A stretch of DNA of 64,000 bases from Clostridia bacterium (GTDB lineage Bacteria; Bacillota; Clostridia; TANB77; CAG-508): positions 1 through 64,000 of the forward strand of contig JAAWKD010000006.1 of assembly GCA_022797215.1 (NCBI GenBank). The letters run 5' to 3'. Positions within the stretch are counted from its first letter, which is position 1; each line of letters begins with the position of its first letter. Positions 36,758 to 44,428 of the stretch are shown one piece after another. The translations under genes and the position numbers were made by a program. The notes below the pieces were generated by a model. It did not search any database, had not been told where the DNA came from, and saw nothing but the letters and a program-made list of their open reading frames with translations.

Positions 36758-36940
36758 GTTAGCTGTGCGAAGCAAAGCGAGCTACAGATAACTTATGCAG
36801 TTGAACGAAGTGAAATTGTAATCACTAGAAGAGCTGTGCGAAGCAAAGCGAGCTACAGATAACTTATGCAATTGAACGTCTATAGAAAAGTTGTGTAAGA
36901 CAAAGTAAGTTACAAACAAGCTATGTGTAGTGAAACGAAG
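36758..36940. repeat. Three tandem copies of a dispersed repeat
   Basis: Copies start near 36758, 36831 and 36888 and share AGCTGTGCGAAGCAAAGCGA, then GCTACAGATAACTTATGCA and TTGAACG; the third is decayed. The same consensus occurs at 46414-46450, 63370-63416 (minus) and in the tails of both variable-region cassettes. The family usually sits right after a stop codon. Confidence 0.75.
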
Positions 36941-36964
36941 AAAAGAGAAAGAAGGAAATAAGAA

Positions 36965-37603
36965 ATGGTAATCAACGACAGAGTTAAAAATATATTAGAA
37001 TGGATAGTGTGTATTGTAATTGCATTTGTATTAGCTCTTTTAATTAAGTATTTTATAGGAACTCCAACAGTGGTAAAACAGGTTTCTATGAAACCAACGT
37101 TAATTGAAAACCATAGACTTCTTTTAAACCGTTGGGTAAGAACTACAAAGCAAATGCCAGAAAGAGGAGATATTATTACTTTTGAAGCACCAAGCAATTT
37201 AAGAGGAGAATTTGATGAAGGTAATCCAGTAGCAAAATATGAAAATGAGCCAACTTCTTGGTGGGGAAAATTCACCTATTATGTATTAGAAATAGGAAAA
37301 GAAAGTTATATCAAGAGAGTAATAGCTTTACCAGGTGAACATGTTCAAATTAAAGAAGGAAAAGTATATATTAATGGAGAGGAATTACAAGAAGATTATC
37401 TAGCAGAAGGTGTTACAACAAATCTAACTGGCATCACCAATTCCTTAGATTTTACAGTTCCTGAAAACTGTGTATTTGCAATGGGAGATAATAGAAGAGA
37501 ATCAACTGACTGTAGAGCATTTGGCTGTATTCCGCTTGAGAAAATTGAAAGTAAGGTATGGATTCGTTTTTGGCCATTTAATTTGTTTGGTAAGGTAGAA
37601 TAG
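36965..37603 (+). CDS. lepB: Signal peptidase I
   Basis: 212 residues: one N-terminal membrane helix, the catalytic Ser in QVSMKPT near residue 41, the catalytic Lys in YIKRVIALPGE near 116, and MGDNRRESTDCRAFG near 178. It removes signal peptides from secreted proteins at the outer face of the membrane, which would include the pilins and surface proteins here. Length is normal. RBS AAGAAGGAAAT. It follows the two-component genes after a repeat array, so it may have its own transcript. Confidence 0.92.
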   Translation: MVINDRVKNILEWIVCIVIAFVLALLIKYFIGTPTVVKQVSMKPTLIENHRLLLNRWVRTTKQMPERGDIITFEAPSNLRGEFDEGNPVAKYENEPTSWWGKFTYYVLEIGKESYIKRVIALPGEHVQIKEGKVYINGEELQEDYLAEGVTTNLTGITNSLDFTVPENCVFAMGDNRRESTDCRAFGCIPLEKIESKVWIRFWPFNLFGKVE

Positions 37604-37632
37604 TGTCAGTTTAGGAATGGTCTTAAAAGTTA

Positions 37633-37668
37633 AATGATTGTGTTAGGGCTTAGCCCTTGAAAATCATT
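37633..37668. repeat. Dispersed hairpin repeat, copy 2
   Basis: AATGATTGTGTTAGGGCTTA with a complementary arm ending AAATCATT. The outer arms are the same as at 6027-6064, and it again follows a gene end. Confidence 0.5.
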
Positions 37669-37744
37669 ATATGCGTTAGAAGTCACTTGTGGAGACTCAC
37701 CTTAATAAAAACAATCTATTTTAGAAAATTACGAGGAGAACAAA

Positions 37745-38650
37745 ATGGCTTTTGAAAATCTAATAGGAAATGAAAAAATAAAAAACTTGTTAAGCAACAA
37801 CATTGAAACTAATAATATACTACATAGCTATTTATTTGTAGGAATAGATGGGATTGGGAAAAGGCTTTTTGCAAAAGAGTTTGCCCATATGATCTTATGT
37901 AATTCCAAGCAAGACAGACCATGTGCAACTTGCAAATCTTGTTTAGAATTTCAAGGAGAAAGTCATCCAGACTTTTTACAGATTGAGCCAGAAGATGGTA
38001 AAACGATTAAAATAGAACAAATTCGTTACTTGCAAGAAAAGATTGCAGAAAAACCAGTAACAGCAGAAAAAAAGGTATATATTATTCAAGATAGCGATAA
38101 GATGACAAGAGAAGCTGCAAACAGTTTATTAAAAACCTTAGAAGAACCACCAACTTATGCTATTCTCATTTTAATTACAGCAAATGAAAGCAAATTATTA
38201 GCAACAATTAAATCAAGATGTACAAAAATTGCTTTTCAGGCTCTTTCAGAAGATGAAATTAAAACATATTTAAAAACTCAATCAGAAGAAATACAAATGA
38301 CTAATAATATGATAAGACAATGCCAAGGAAGTATTGGCAGAGCAATTAAAATTGGCGAAGAGCAAGAAACATATACTCAAGTAGAAAGTATAGTTAATAA
38401 TCTAAAAAAAGAGGATATTACACAAATATGGAAGAAAGCAGAAGTGTTATATCAAGCAAAAGAGAAGATAATGGACTTATTAGATTATATGAATGTTATT
38501 TTTTTTGAGAAACTTCGTGAAGAAAAGGACATGAGATATACAAAAGCAGTAGCTATTATAGAAGAAACCAAAAAAAGAATTACAGCAAATGCTAATTATG
38601 ATATGTCTATTGACAACTTGTTATTAAGAATATGGGAGCAATTCGCATAG
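37745..38650 (+). CDS. holB: DNA polymerase III delta-prime subunit
   Basis: 301 residues of clamp-loader type AAA+. It carries a Walker A variant (GIDGIGKRLF near residue 37), a zinc-binding Cys set (CNSKQDRPCATCKSC near 60), and the SRC sensor motif in IKSRCTKIAF near residue 158. Walker A ends GKR instead of GKT/S, as expected for delta-prime, which does not hydrolyse ATP. It is followed by ricT in the order usual in Bacillota (holB-yaaT). RBS ACGAGGAG. Confidence 0.9.
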   Translation: MAFENLIGNEKIKNLLSNNIETNNILHSYLFVGIDGIGKRLFAKEFAHMILCNSKQDRPCATCKSCLEFQGESHPDFLQIEPEDGKTIKIEQIRYLQEKIAEKPVTAEKKVYIIQDSDKMTREAANSLLKTLEEPPTYAILILITANESKLLATIKSRCTKIAFQALSEDEIKTYLKTQSEEIQMTNNMIRQCQGSIGRAIKIGEEQETYTQVESIVNNLKKEDITQIWKKAEVLYQAKEKIMDLLDYMNVIFFEKLREEKDMRYTKAVAIIEETKKRITANANYDMSIDNLLLRIWEQFA

Positions 38651-38666
38651 AAAGGAAAGAAATGAA

Positions 38667-39587
38667 TTGAAGAATATAGTGGGAATAAGGTTCAAAAAGC
38701 CAGGTAAGATATATTTTTTTGACCCAGATGAGCTAGAAATGAATAAGCTAGATAAGGTGGTAGTAGAAACTGCCATGGGACAAGAACTAGGTGAAGTAGT
38801 TATTAGCAAGAGAGCAGTTCCAGAGGAGAGTTTAACAGCACCTCTTAAGAAAGTAGTTCGTATTGCTACAGCGAAAGACTTAAAACATCAAGAAGAAAAT
38901 CAAAGAAAAGAAAAAGAAGCTTTTAAGATTTGTGAAGAAAAAATAAAAAAATATAAATTAGACATGAACTTAACAGAAGTAGAATATAAATTTGATAATA
39001 GCAAAATTCTATTTTATTTTACTGCAGATGGAAGAATTGATTTTAGAGAATTGGTAAAAGATTTAGCAGCAGTGTTTAGAACAAGAATTGAATTAAGGCA
39101 AATAGGTGTAAGAGATGAAGTAAAACGTATTGGTGGAAATGGAGTTTGTGGAAGAGAGCTTTGTTGTTGTTCTTTCTTAGGAAATTTTGAAACGGTATCT
39201 ATCAAAATGGCAAAAGAACAAAATATGTCTTTAAATCCTTCTAAAATTTCTGGAAATTGTGGGAGACTAATGTGTTGTTTAAAATATGAACAAGAAGTTT
39301 ATGAGGAGAAAATCAATAGATTGCCAAAAATAGGAGCAATTGTTAGAACAGAGGATGGAGAAGGTATTGTTGAGTCTATTGAGACTTTAAAAGAAATTAT
39401 TCATGTGAAATTAAAAGATGGAGAGGATATATTCTATAAAAAATATCCAGCATCTGCTATTAAAATTATTAAAAATGTAGGAAAAGAAGAAGTGGATCCA
39501 GAAGAAAAAGAACATTTAAAAGAATTGCAGGAACTTGAGAAATTAGAGAAAATAGAAAAACAAGATAGTAGCCAAGACGATATGTAA
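38667..39587 (+). CDS. ricT: RicT/YaaT, PSP1-domain regulator
   Basis: 306 residues. The PSP1 domain carries the Cys-rich signature CGRELCCCSFLGNFE near residue 165 and CGRLMCCLKYE near 192, which in RicT helps bind an iron-sulfur cluster in the RicA-F-T complex that guides RNase Y and Spo0A phosphorelay activity. The start is TTG 38667, since the ATG five bases upstream is followed by a stop in two codons; AAAGGAAAG precedes it. C-terminal tail rich in Glu/Lys. It follows holB as in other Bacillota. Confidence 0.9.
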   Translation: MKNIVGIRFKKPGKIYFFDPDELEMNKLDKVVVETAMGQELGEVVISKRAVPEESLTAPLKKVVRIATAKDLKHQEENQRKEKEAFKICEEKIKKYKLDMNLTEVEYKFDNSKILFYFTADGRIDFRELVKDLAAVFRTRIELRQIGVRDEVKRIGGNGVCGRELCCCSFLGNFETVSIKMAKEQNMSLNPSKISGNCGRLMCCLKYEQEVYEEKINRLPKIGAIVRTEDGEGIVESIETLKEIIHVKLKDGEDIFYKKYPASAIKIIKNVGKEEVDPEEKEHLKELQELEKLEKIEKQDSSQDDM

Positions 39588-39655
39588 AAATAAGTGTAAC
39601 AAAATAGGAGAACACAAAAAGTAATAACAAATGAAGTAGAGAGGTGGTGAGGAAA

Positions 39656-39832
39656 ATGGCATATAAAATTACAGATAAATGTATTGGATGCGGAGCATGT
39701 AGCGCAAGTTGTCCAGTATCTTGTATTTCACAAGGAGATAGTAAATATGTAATTGACAAAGAAGCTTGTATTGGATGTGGTACTTGTGCTGGAGTTTGTC
39801 CAGTTGGAGCACCAGAGCCAGATAATGACTAA
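39656..39832 (+). CDS. 2[4Fe-4S] ferredoxin
   Basis: 58 residues with two complete cluster motifs: CIGCGACSASCP and CIGCGTCAGVCP. It is a small clostridial-type ferredoxin, the likely electron acceptor for the pyruvate:ferredoxin oxidoreductase encoded 2 kb downstream on the other strand. ATG 39656 follows GAGGTGGTGAGG, an unusually long RBS match. It is a single gene. Confidence 0.93.
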   Translation: MAYKITDKCIGCGACSASCPVSCISQGDSKYVIDKEACIGCGTCAGVCPVGAPEPDND

Positions 39833-39854
39833 GAAGAATGAAAAGATATGGACC

Positions 39855-39968
39855 CTAATTGTGAACTGGACCCAAAAAGTTGGACAGTATAAATTAGGCT
39901 ACTAACATGGAATGTTCTCTGTATTGAATAAGGGACATTCCTTTTAGTTTGCTCTTAATTTTTGTGTT
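39855..39968 (-). mobile_element. IS3-family right-end remnant
   Basis: On the minus strand the sequence encodes KIKSKLKGMSLIQYREHSM followed by LVA-stop, the typical C terminus of IS3/IS150 OrfB transposases, and then the terminal inverted-repeat-like ACTGTCCAACTTTTTGGGTC. The rest of the element is gone. It is a relic between the ferredoxin and a membrane protein gene. Confidence 0.7.
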
Positions 39969-40051
39969 TAGAAAAGGATTTACAAAAAGAAGTTAATATA
40001 TTAAAATAGATTTTAAGAAAGTTAAAACAAAAGAAGAAAGGGGAGGAAAAA

Positions 40052-40666
40052 ATGGAGGAGACACCAAGACAACCAGTGTCAGTAAAAAGCATGACTTGGA
40101 AACTAATTGGTTGGAATTTAGTATGGGGAATTGTAGGAACATTAATTATAGCAATTCCAAGAGGAATTGCTAAGTCAATAATAGGAGATAATCTATTTAT
40201 TTATGTGGTTATGAATCTAATTTTAAATGCAGTTGCAAATTATCTTATATGGAGGTTTTCTATTTCAACTGCTTTTAAAAATTATACTGTTAATCGTGTA
40301 CAAGCAGAATATGTAATGAGAAATTTAGTGATAGTTACTATCATTTTGTCAATTTTAGTATGTATCATAAATATAGTAAGTTCAAAAGACTTTACAAAGG
40401 AATTAGAAAATTCCTCTGACTTAAAAATGGCAAATATGATGTCACATTATTTGTCAAAGGAGGATAAAGCTAAATATGATACAGAACTACAAAAGGCAAT
40501 TAAAAAAGCACAAGAACAAGCAACAATGTATAGTGTAATAATCGGAATTAGTGGGATAATTATTAATGTAGGAGCACTCATGCTAAATAAAAAGAATGTG
40601 TATGCTAAAACGATAGAAGAAGTACAGGAGAAAGAAAATATTGTAAATGAATATAAATTAAAATAA
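40052..40666 (+). CDS. Four-helix membrane protein, unknown function
   Basis: 204 residues with four predicted membrane helices (about 16-35, 46-68, 89-110, 155-175) and a charged loop between the last two. No family recognised. RBS GGGGAGG. AT-rich host-like codon use, no CGG. It is a single gene closed by a terminator shared with the small gene on the other strand. Confidence 0.65.
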   Translation: MEETPRQPVSVKSMTWKLIGWNLVWGIVGTLIIAIPRGIAKSIIGDNLFIYVVMNLILNAVANYLIWRFSISTAFKNYTVNRVQAEYVMRNLVIVTIILSILVCIINIVSSKDFTKELENSSDLKMANMMSHYLSKEDKAKYDTELQKAIKKAQEQATMYSVIIGISGIIINVGALMLNKKNVYAKTIEEVQEKENIVNEYKLK

Positions 40667-40673
40667 AAATAAG

Positions 40674-40697
40674 GCGCCTACCAATTCTGGTAGGCGC
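40674..40697. terminator. Bidirectional terminator
   Basis: GCGCCTACCA, an ATTC loop and TGGTAGGCGC form a perfect 10-bp stem between the ends of two converging genes. Confidence 0.75.
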
Positions 40698-40716
40698 AAA
40701 AGATTGTGCGAAGCGG

Positions 40717-40887
40717 TTAGGGGCAATAACGCGTACCGTTTATGGGGCATGCGTCACAGTATGTGTAACAATGACAAAGCCATTTGGAGCGAGGAGGCTT
40801 GGGAAGATGGGAAAGTCCCATCTTGTTCCAACGCCGACGTCTCAGAGCTACGCGATGGGCATGCTTGATTACCTTCCGCTTTTTCAT
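40717..40887 (-). CDS. Foreign-looking basic Cys/His-rich small protein, paralogue A
   Basis: 56 residues starting MKKRKVIKHAHRVALRRRRW and ending with CHCYTYCDACPINGTRYCP. The basic N-terminal half and Cys-rich C-terminal half suggest a small zinc-binding nucleic-acid-binding protein. It is paralogous to the gene at 41457, which shares MxKRK, RxRW, a Gly-Tyr/Leu-Ser turn and DxCP, and also the promoter-leader layout. GC-richer than host genes, with in-frame CGG at codon 4 and again later. A +1 shift at codon 4 would give only M-K-K-G-R. RBS AAAGGAG, 7 nt before ATG. Confidence 0.6.
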   Translation of the reverse strand: MKKRKVIKHAHRVALRRRRWNKMGLSHLPKPPRSKWLCHCYTYCDACPINGTRYCP

Positions 40888-40928
40888 AATCTTACTCCTT
40901 TCGGGCATATATACCCAATTAAATATAT

Positions 40929-40944
40929 AATGCAACATGGCATT
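40929..40944 (-). promoter_or_regulatory. Leader hairpin shared by the two paralogous cassettes
   Basis: AATGCCATGTTGCATT in the 5' leader. The other paralogue has AATGCCATGCTGCATT at 41692-41706. Surrounding leader sequence is also conserved, so the leader travelled with the gene. Confidence 0.5.
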
Positions 40945-40951
40945 ATTAATT

Positions 40952-40980
40952 ATAATACCACAAAAATACTATTTTGACAA
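40952..40980 (-). promoter_or_regulatory. Promoter of paralogue A
   Basis: Minus strand TTGTCA, 17 nt, TATTAT. Confidence 0.6.
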
Positions 40981-40991
40981 GAAACAAAAAA

Positions 40992-41013
40992 GGTGGGCAA
41001 ATTTAAGCCCACC
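40992..41013 (-). terminator. Terminator of the 41.0-kb small gene
   Basis: GGTGGGC and GCCCACC pair around an 8-nt loop; on the minus strand they are followed by TTTTTT. Confidence 0.7.
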
Positions 41014-41018
41014 AAATG

Positions 41019-41360
41019 TTATTTTTTTCTCTTTTGAATTCTAAAAAGTCCATCAGAGAATTTGTTACCAACGGATAGTCCAAGAGCGTCGACGGTGCAA
41101 CGAATTGCCCGATGACTGTATCGAACAGTCTTGCCAGTACCAACTAAATGGTTTTCCAGAGAAAAGGGAGTTCTGTGTTTTCCCTTGGGGATAGGAGCTA
41201 GAACAAAAAGCTCATGTTCAGGTTGCTTTAGCTCCAGCCTTCCGCCAGATTCAAAGTCGAAATCCTTGACAAATGGCCAAAGATACTCCAACAAAGAAAG
41301 GCGAGTTGGGTTTCCTGCTAAAATTGTTTTAGCCCGCTTTAGAGTCGTTTCAGATAACAT
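41019..41360 (-). CDS. Foreign-looking small protein, unknown function
   Basis: 113 residues from ATG 41360, chosen because GAAAGG lies 9 nt upstream; the ATG at 41369 would abut the RBS. It starts with a helical region (LSETTLKRAKTILAGNPTRL), followed by mixed strands with PKGKHRTPFSLENHLVGTG and a basic tail. No family recognised. GC-richer than its surroundings, with in-frame CGG in SHRAIRC. It sits between two paralogous small genes, all on the minus strand, each with its own promoter and terminator. Confidence 0.6.
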   Translation of the reverse strand: MLSETTLKRAKTILAGNPTRLSLLEYLWPFVKDFDFESGGRLELKQPEHELFVLAPIPKGKHRTPFSLENHLVGTGKTVRYSHRAIRCTVDALGLSVGNKFSDGLFRIQKRKK

Positions 41361-41422
41361 AAATAACATCCTTTCAAAAAAATATAATTTATATTATATC
41401 ATAAAAGTCAAAAAAATACCAA

Positions 41423-41440
41423 CCCACCATATGGTGGACT
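41423..41440 (-). terminator. Terminator of paralogue B
   Basis: CCACCATATGGTGG palindrome; minus-strand side continues GTTGGTA and a run of seven T. Confidence 0.6.
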
Positions 41441-41456
41441 GGCAAGGGGTTGTGAA

Positions 41457-41651
41457 TCAGAAGTCGCGGTGAATTCTGGTGAGATAGCAGATAGAATAGC
41501 GAGAACAAAGGGTTCTTCTGAGAGGACAATCTTTGCAAGCAAGAAAACTTGCACAAATATTCTCAGCTACCCGGGAATATCCTCGTATTTCCCAACGCTG
41601 ACGTTTGACCCGCTTTCTGCGCGGAGGACTAACCGATTTCCGCTTTTCCAT
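41457..41651 (-). CDS. Foreign-looking basic Cys-rich small protein, paralogue B
   Basis: 64 residues starting MEKRKSVSPPRRKRVKRQRW, with CASFLACKDCP and three more Cys to the end. It shares with the 40717 gene the MxKRK start, RxRW, the DxCP motif and a conserved 5' leader. In-frame CGG stands at codon 4, at the same place as in paralogue A, and again in RKRVKR. A shift at codon 4 would reach a stop within three codons. RBS AAAGGAG. Likely DNA- or RNA-binding; function unknown. Confidence 0.6.
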   Translation of the reverse strand: MEKRKSVSPPRRKRVKRQRWEIRGYSRVAENICASFLACKDCPLRRTLCSRYSICYLTRIHRDF

Positions 41652-41716
41652 AACCTTGCTCCTTTCAGACATATATGCCTAATTAATACGTAATGCAGCA
41701 TGGCATTAACAATATT

Positions 41717-41746
41717 ATTATACAATAGAGCGAACTGTTATGTCAA
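41717..41746 (-). promoter_or_regulatory. Promoter of paralogue B
   Basis: Minus strand perfect TTGACA and TATAAT with an 18-nt spacer. Confidence 0.65.
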
Positions 41747-41760
41747 CATAATATCAGCCC

Positions 41761-42711
41761 CTACTTTTCTTTTCCCATTTCCTCTAAAGCTAAAAGCTCT
41801 TCCCAACGTTTATCCACTTCTTTTTGGAATTCTTCAATCATCCACTCATTTCCTTCTTGGAACATATGCTTAAAACGTTTTTGTGGTCTTAAAAATTCTT
41901 CAATAGGTAGCTTTTTAGCAGGCTTATAATTAATCACATATTTACCATCAATAATTTCATATAATGGCCAGTAACAAGTATCTACTGCTAATTTGTTAAT
42001 TTGCATTAACATATCTGTTGGATATCCCCAACCTCTAGGACATGGTGCTAAGACATTTAAGAAACAAGCACCCTCTGTGTAAATTGCTTTTTCAGACTTT
42101 TCATATAAATCCTTAAAATTAGCAAAAGCAATGGTTTGAGCCACATATGGTAAATGATGTGATGCCATAATTTCCGTTAAATCTTTTCTAGATTGCATTT
42201 TACCTGGAATAACCTTACCAGCAGGTGATGTAGTAGTATCTGCAAATCTTGGTGTAGCAGAAGAACGTTGAATACCAGTATTCATGTAAGCGCCATTATC
42301 ATAACATACATAAACCATGTCATGACCTCTTTCCATAGCACCAGATAAAGCCTGAATACCAATATCATAAGTTCCACCATCTCCACCAAAAGCAATAAAT
42401 TTTGTATCTCCATTAGCAGGCAATTTACCTTGCTTTTTCATAGAACGATAAGCAGCTTCAGTACCAGATAGGGTAGAGGCAGCGTTCTCAAATGCAGTAT
42501 GAATGTATGAATCCGTCCAAGCAGTATAGGGATACATAAAAGTTGAAACTTCCATACAACCAGTAGCATTTGCTATTACTGCATGATCTTCTGGTTTTAA
42601 AGCACGAAGAACCATTCTAGCAACAGGCGGAGCACCACAACCAGCACACATTCTATGTCCAGAAGTAAATCTAGAAGGTCTATTTGCTACTATTTCTTTT
42701 ACATTATACAT
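41761..42711 (-). CDS. porB: Pyruvate:ferredoxin oxidoreductase beta subunit
   Basis: 316 residues of the thiamine-diphosphate-binding subunit. Signs: HRMCAGCGAPP at the N terminus (cluster/TPP-proximal Cys), ATGCMEVSTFMYPYTAW, the TPP/Mg motif FGGDGGTYDIG ... DNGAYMNTG, and TPRFADTTT. ATG 42711 follows AAAGGAG. It is the last gene of the four-subunit por operon (order gamma, delta, alpha, beta), which converts pyruvate and CoA to acetyl-CoA, CO2 and reduced ferredoxin. A closely related 2-oxoacid substrate cannot be excluded. Confidence 0.9.
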   Translation of the reverse strand: MYNVKEIVANRPSRFTSGHRMCAGCGAPPVARMVLRALKPEDHAVIANATGCMEVSTFMYPYTAWTDSYIHTAFENAASTLSGTEAAYRSMKKQGKLPANGDTKFIAFGGDGGTYDIGIQALSGAMERGHDMVYVCYDNGAYMNTGIQRSSATPRFADTTTSPAGKVIPGKMQSRKDLTEIMASHHLPYVAQTIAFANFKDLYEKSEKAIYTEGACFLNVLAPCPRGWGYPTDMLMQINKLAVDTCYWPLYEIIDGKYVINYKPAKKLPIEEFLRPQKRFKHMFQEGNEWMIEEFQKEVDKRWEELLALEEMGKEK

Positions 42712-42731
42712 TTTAAATCTCCTTTCATCTT

Positions 42732-42829
42732 GTCGCACAGGGGACGTTAGTTAGTGCGACATCTGTCCCTAGTGTGACATTCTTCCAATTATTACCAAAA
42801 TGTCGTACTAACTAACGTCCCCTGTGCGA
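42732..42829. repeat. 98-bp hairpin element between porA and porB
   Basis: Arms of about 31 nt (GTCGCACAGGGGACGTTAGT... and its complement ending CCCCTGTGCGAC) differ at one position and flank a loop of some 35 nt. The GGGGAC core recurs in partial hairpins at 44358-44411 and 57649-57719. This is a REP/MITE-like family known in many Bacillota; it lies inside the por operon and would fold in the mRNA. Confidence 0.7.
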
Positions 42830-42833
42830 CATC

Positions 42834-44016
42834 TTATTTTCTAAGTCCAACATAACGATATGGATTATCTATCTTTCCACTATCTGCAACTTCTTGTAAA
42901 TAGCTATATACTTCATGAATATCTTTAGAGGTTGTATCTCTACCACCAATTCCATAAACATAACTTACAGTAGGGACTTGTTTTTGTCCTACATACATGC
43001 TTGAAACAACATCTTCAAATAAAGCACCACCAGCGCCATTTAAAGAATCACTACGATCCATAACAGCAATTGCTTTTAAATGTCCTAAGCTATTTGCAAT
43101 TTCTTCAGCAGGGAAAGGTCTAAACATACGAATCTTTAATAATCCTGCTTTAACACCAGTTGCTCTTAATTCGTCAACTACTGTTTTAGCAGTACCAGCA
43201 GTTGAATTCATACAAACAATAGCAATGTCAGCGTCTTCTAGCATATATTCTTCAAAGAAAGAATACTTCCTGCCAGTCATTTTCTCAAAATCTTTAGCTA
43301 CATCAGCAATTACCTTTTTGGCATTTCTCATAGCTTCAGCTTGTTGATATTTATGTTCAAATAAGAATGGTTGAACATCTAAAGGTCCAACAGCCATTTG
43401 TTCTTTTTCGTTTAATAAATAATGTTTGGGTTGATAAGTTCCTACAAACTCTTTTACCTTATCATCTTCAATTAATTCAATATTTTCAATAGAATGTGAT
43501 GTAATAAATCCATCTTGGCAAACCATTAAAGGCAATAACACATCTTTGTGCTCTGCGATACGATGAGCCATAATTAAATTGTCGTAAGCTTCTTGGTTAT
43601 TCTCTGAAAATAGCATGATCCAACCACTATCTCTAGCGCCCATAGCATCTGAATGGTCACAATGAATATTTAAAGGACCAGAAACAGCACGATTAACTAA
43701 TGACATAACAATAGGAAGCCTTAAACTAGAAGCAATATAAATCATCTCCCACATAAAAGACAAACCGATTTGCAGAAGTAGCTGTCATAGCCCTTGCTCC
43801 TGCAGCTTCTGCACCAACACAAGCACTCATTGCACTGTGCTCACTTTCTACTGCCACAAATTCTGTATCTACTGAGCCATTACTAACAAAAGTAGAAAAG
43901 TATTGTGGTATTTCAGTAGAAGGAGTAATAGGGAAGGCAGCTACTACATCAGGATTAATTTGTTTCATTGCAATAGCAGCAGCTTCATTTCCACTTAATC
44001 TTTCTCTAATTCCCAT
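42834..44016 (-). CDS. porA: Pyruvate:ferredoxin oxidoreductase alpha subunit, CGG +1 frameshift
   Basis: About 393 residues. The first frame runs from MGIRERLSGNEAAA through AAFPITPSTEIPQ and TATSAN to an in-frame CGG (43767-43765), after which it would read R-F-V-F-Y and end at a stop 12 codons later. Skipping the C gives GGT TTG TCT TTT ATG TGG (TSAN-G-L-S-F-M-W-E-M-I), exactly the conserved TS..GL...E turn of the family, and the second frame then carries the rest (GARDSGWIMLFSENNQEAYD, MFRPFP). The two halves overlap by 38 nt and have no second RBS. porA is a single-copy central-metabolism gene, so a dead copy is unlikely. Confidence 0.9.
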
Positions 44017-44037
44017 TTTCTTTATTCCTTTCTCTCC

Positions 44038-44340
44038 TTATTTTTCGCCCTCATCCACCATTTCAATAGCTTTAAAAGGACATACTTTAGAACATACGCC
44101 ACATCCCTTACAATAATCATAATTGAAATCTGTACGTTTTTGGTCTTTACCAACAGGGATGGCATTGTCTGGACAAACAGGGAAGCATAAGCCACATTGT
44201 GTACATTTTTCAGATATATATTTTGGTCTAATACTTCTCCAGTCACCAGTCTTAAATTCCATTGCATTTCCTGCTTCATAGATATTTCCAGCAATTGTCA
44301 TATCGCACGCAGGTGTATTTTTATCTATTTTTGTTGACAT
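44038..44340 (-). CDS. porD: Pyruvate:ferredoxin oxidoreductase delta (ferredoxin-like) subunit
   Basis: 100 residues with two [4Fe-4S] motifs: CTQCGLCFPVCP and CKGCGVCSKVCP. It moves electrons from the TPP site toward free ferredoxin. The N-terminal part (GDWRSIRPKYISEKC) is typical of PorD. It lies 21 nt before porA in the operon. Confidence 0.92.
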   Translation of the reverse strand: MSTKIDKNTPACDMTIAGNIYEAGNAMEFKTGDWRSIRPKYISEKCTQCGLCFPVCPDNAIPVGKDQKRTDFNYDYCKGCGVCSKVCPFKAIEMVDEGEK

Positions 44341-44357
44341 TGTTAGTCTCCTTTCGT

Positions 44358-44411
44358 GTCAGTTTGGGGACGTTCCTTTTTCTGACAAAAGTGTCAGTTG
44401 GGGGACATACC
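44358..44411. repeat. Partial GGGGACGTTCC-type dispersed repeat
   Basis: GTGTCAGTTTGGGGACGTTCC followed by TTTTTCTGACA and then a second half unit GTGTCAGTTGGGGGACATACC. The same words occur at 57649-57719 and, altered, at 20450-20480. It lies between porG and porD. Confidence 0.55.
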
Positions 44412-44428
44412 TTGAACCGAAAAATTAA

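Noticed and set aside
36758-36940. CRISPR array
   Set aside because: Three imperfect repeats of uneven spacing, no regular unique spacers and no cas genes; the same repeat is dispersed in the window.
42834-44016. porA as a pseudogene
   Set aside because: Both halves are free of other damage, and the same rule that repairs six other genes repairs this one at a conserved Gly.
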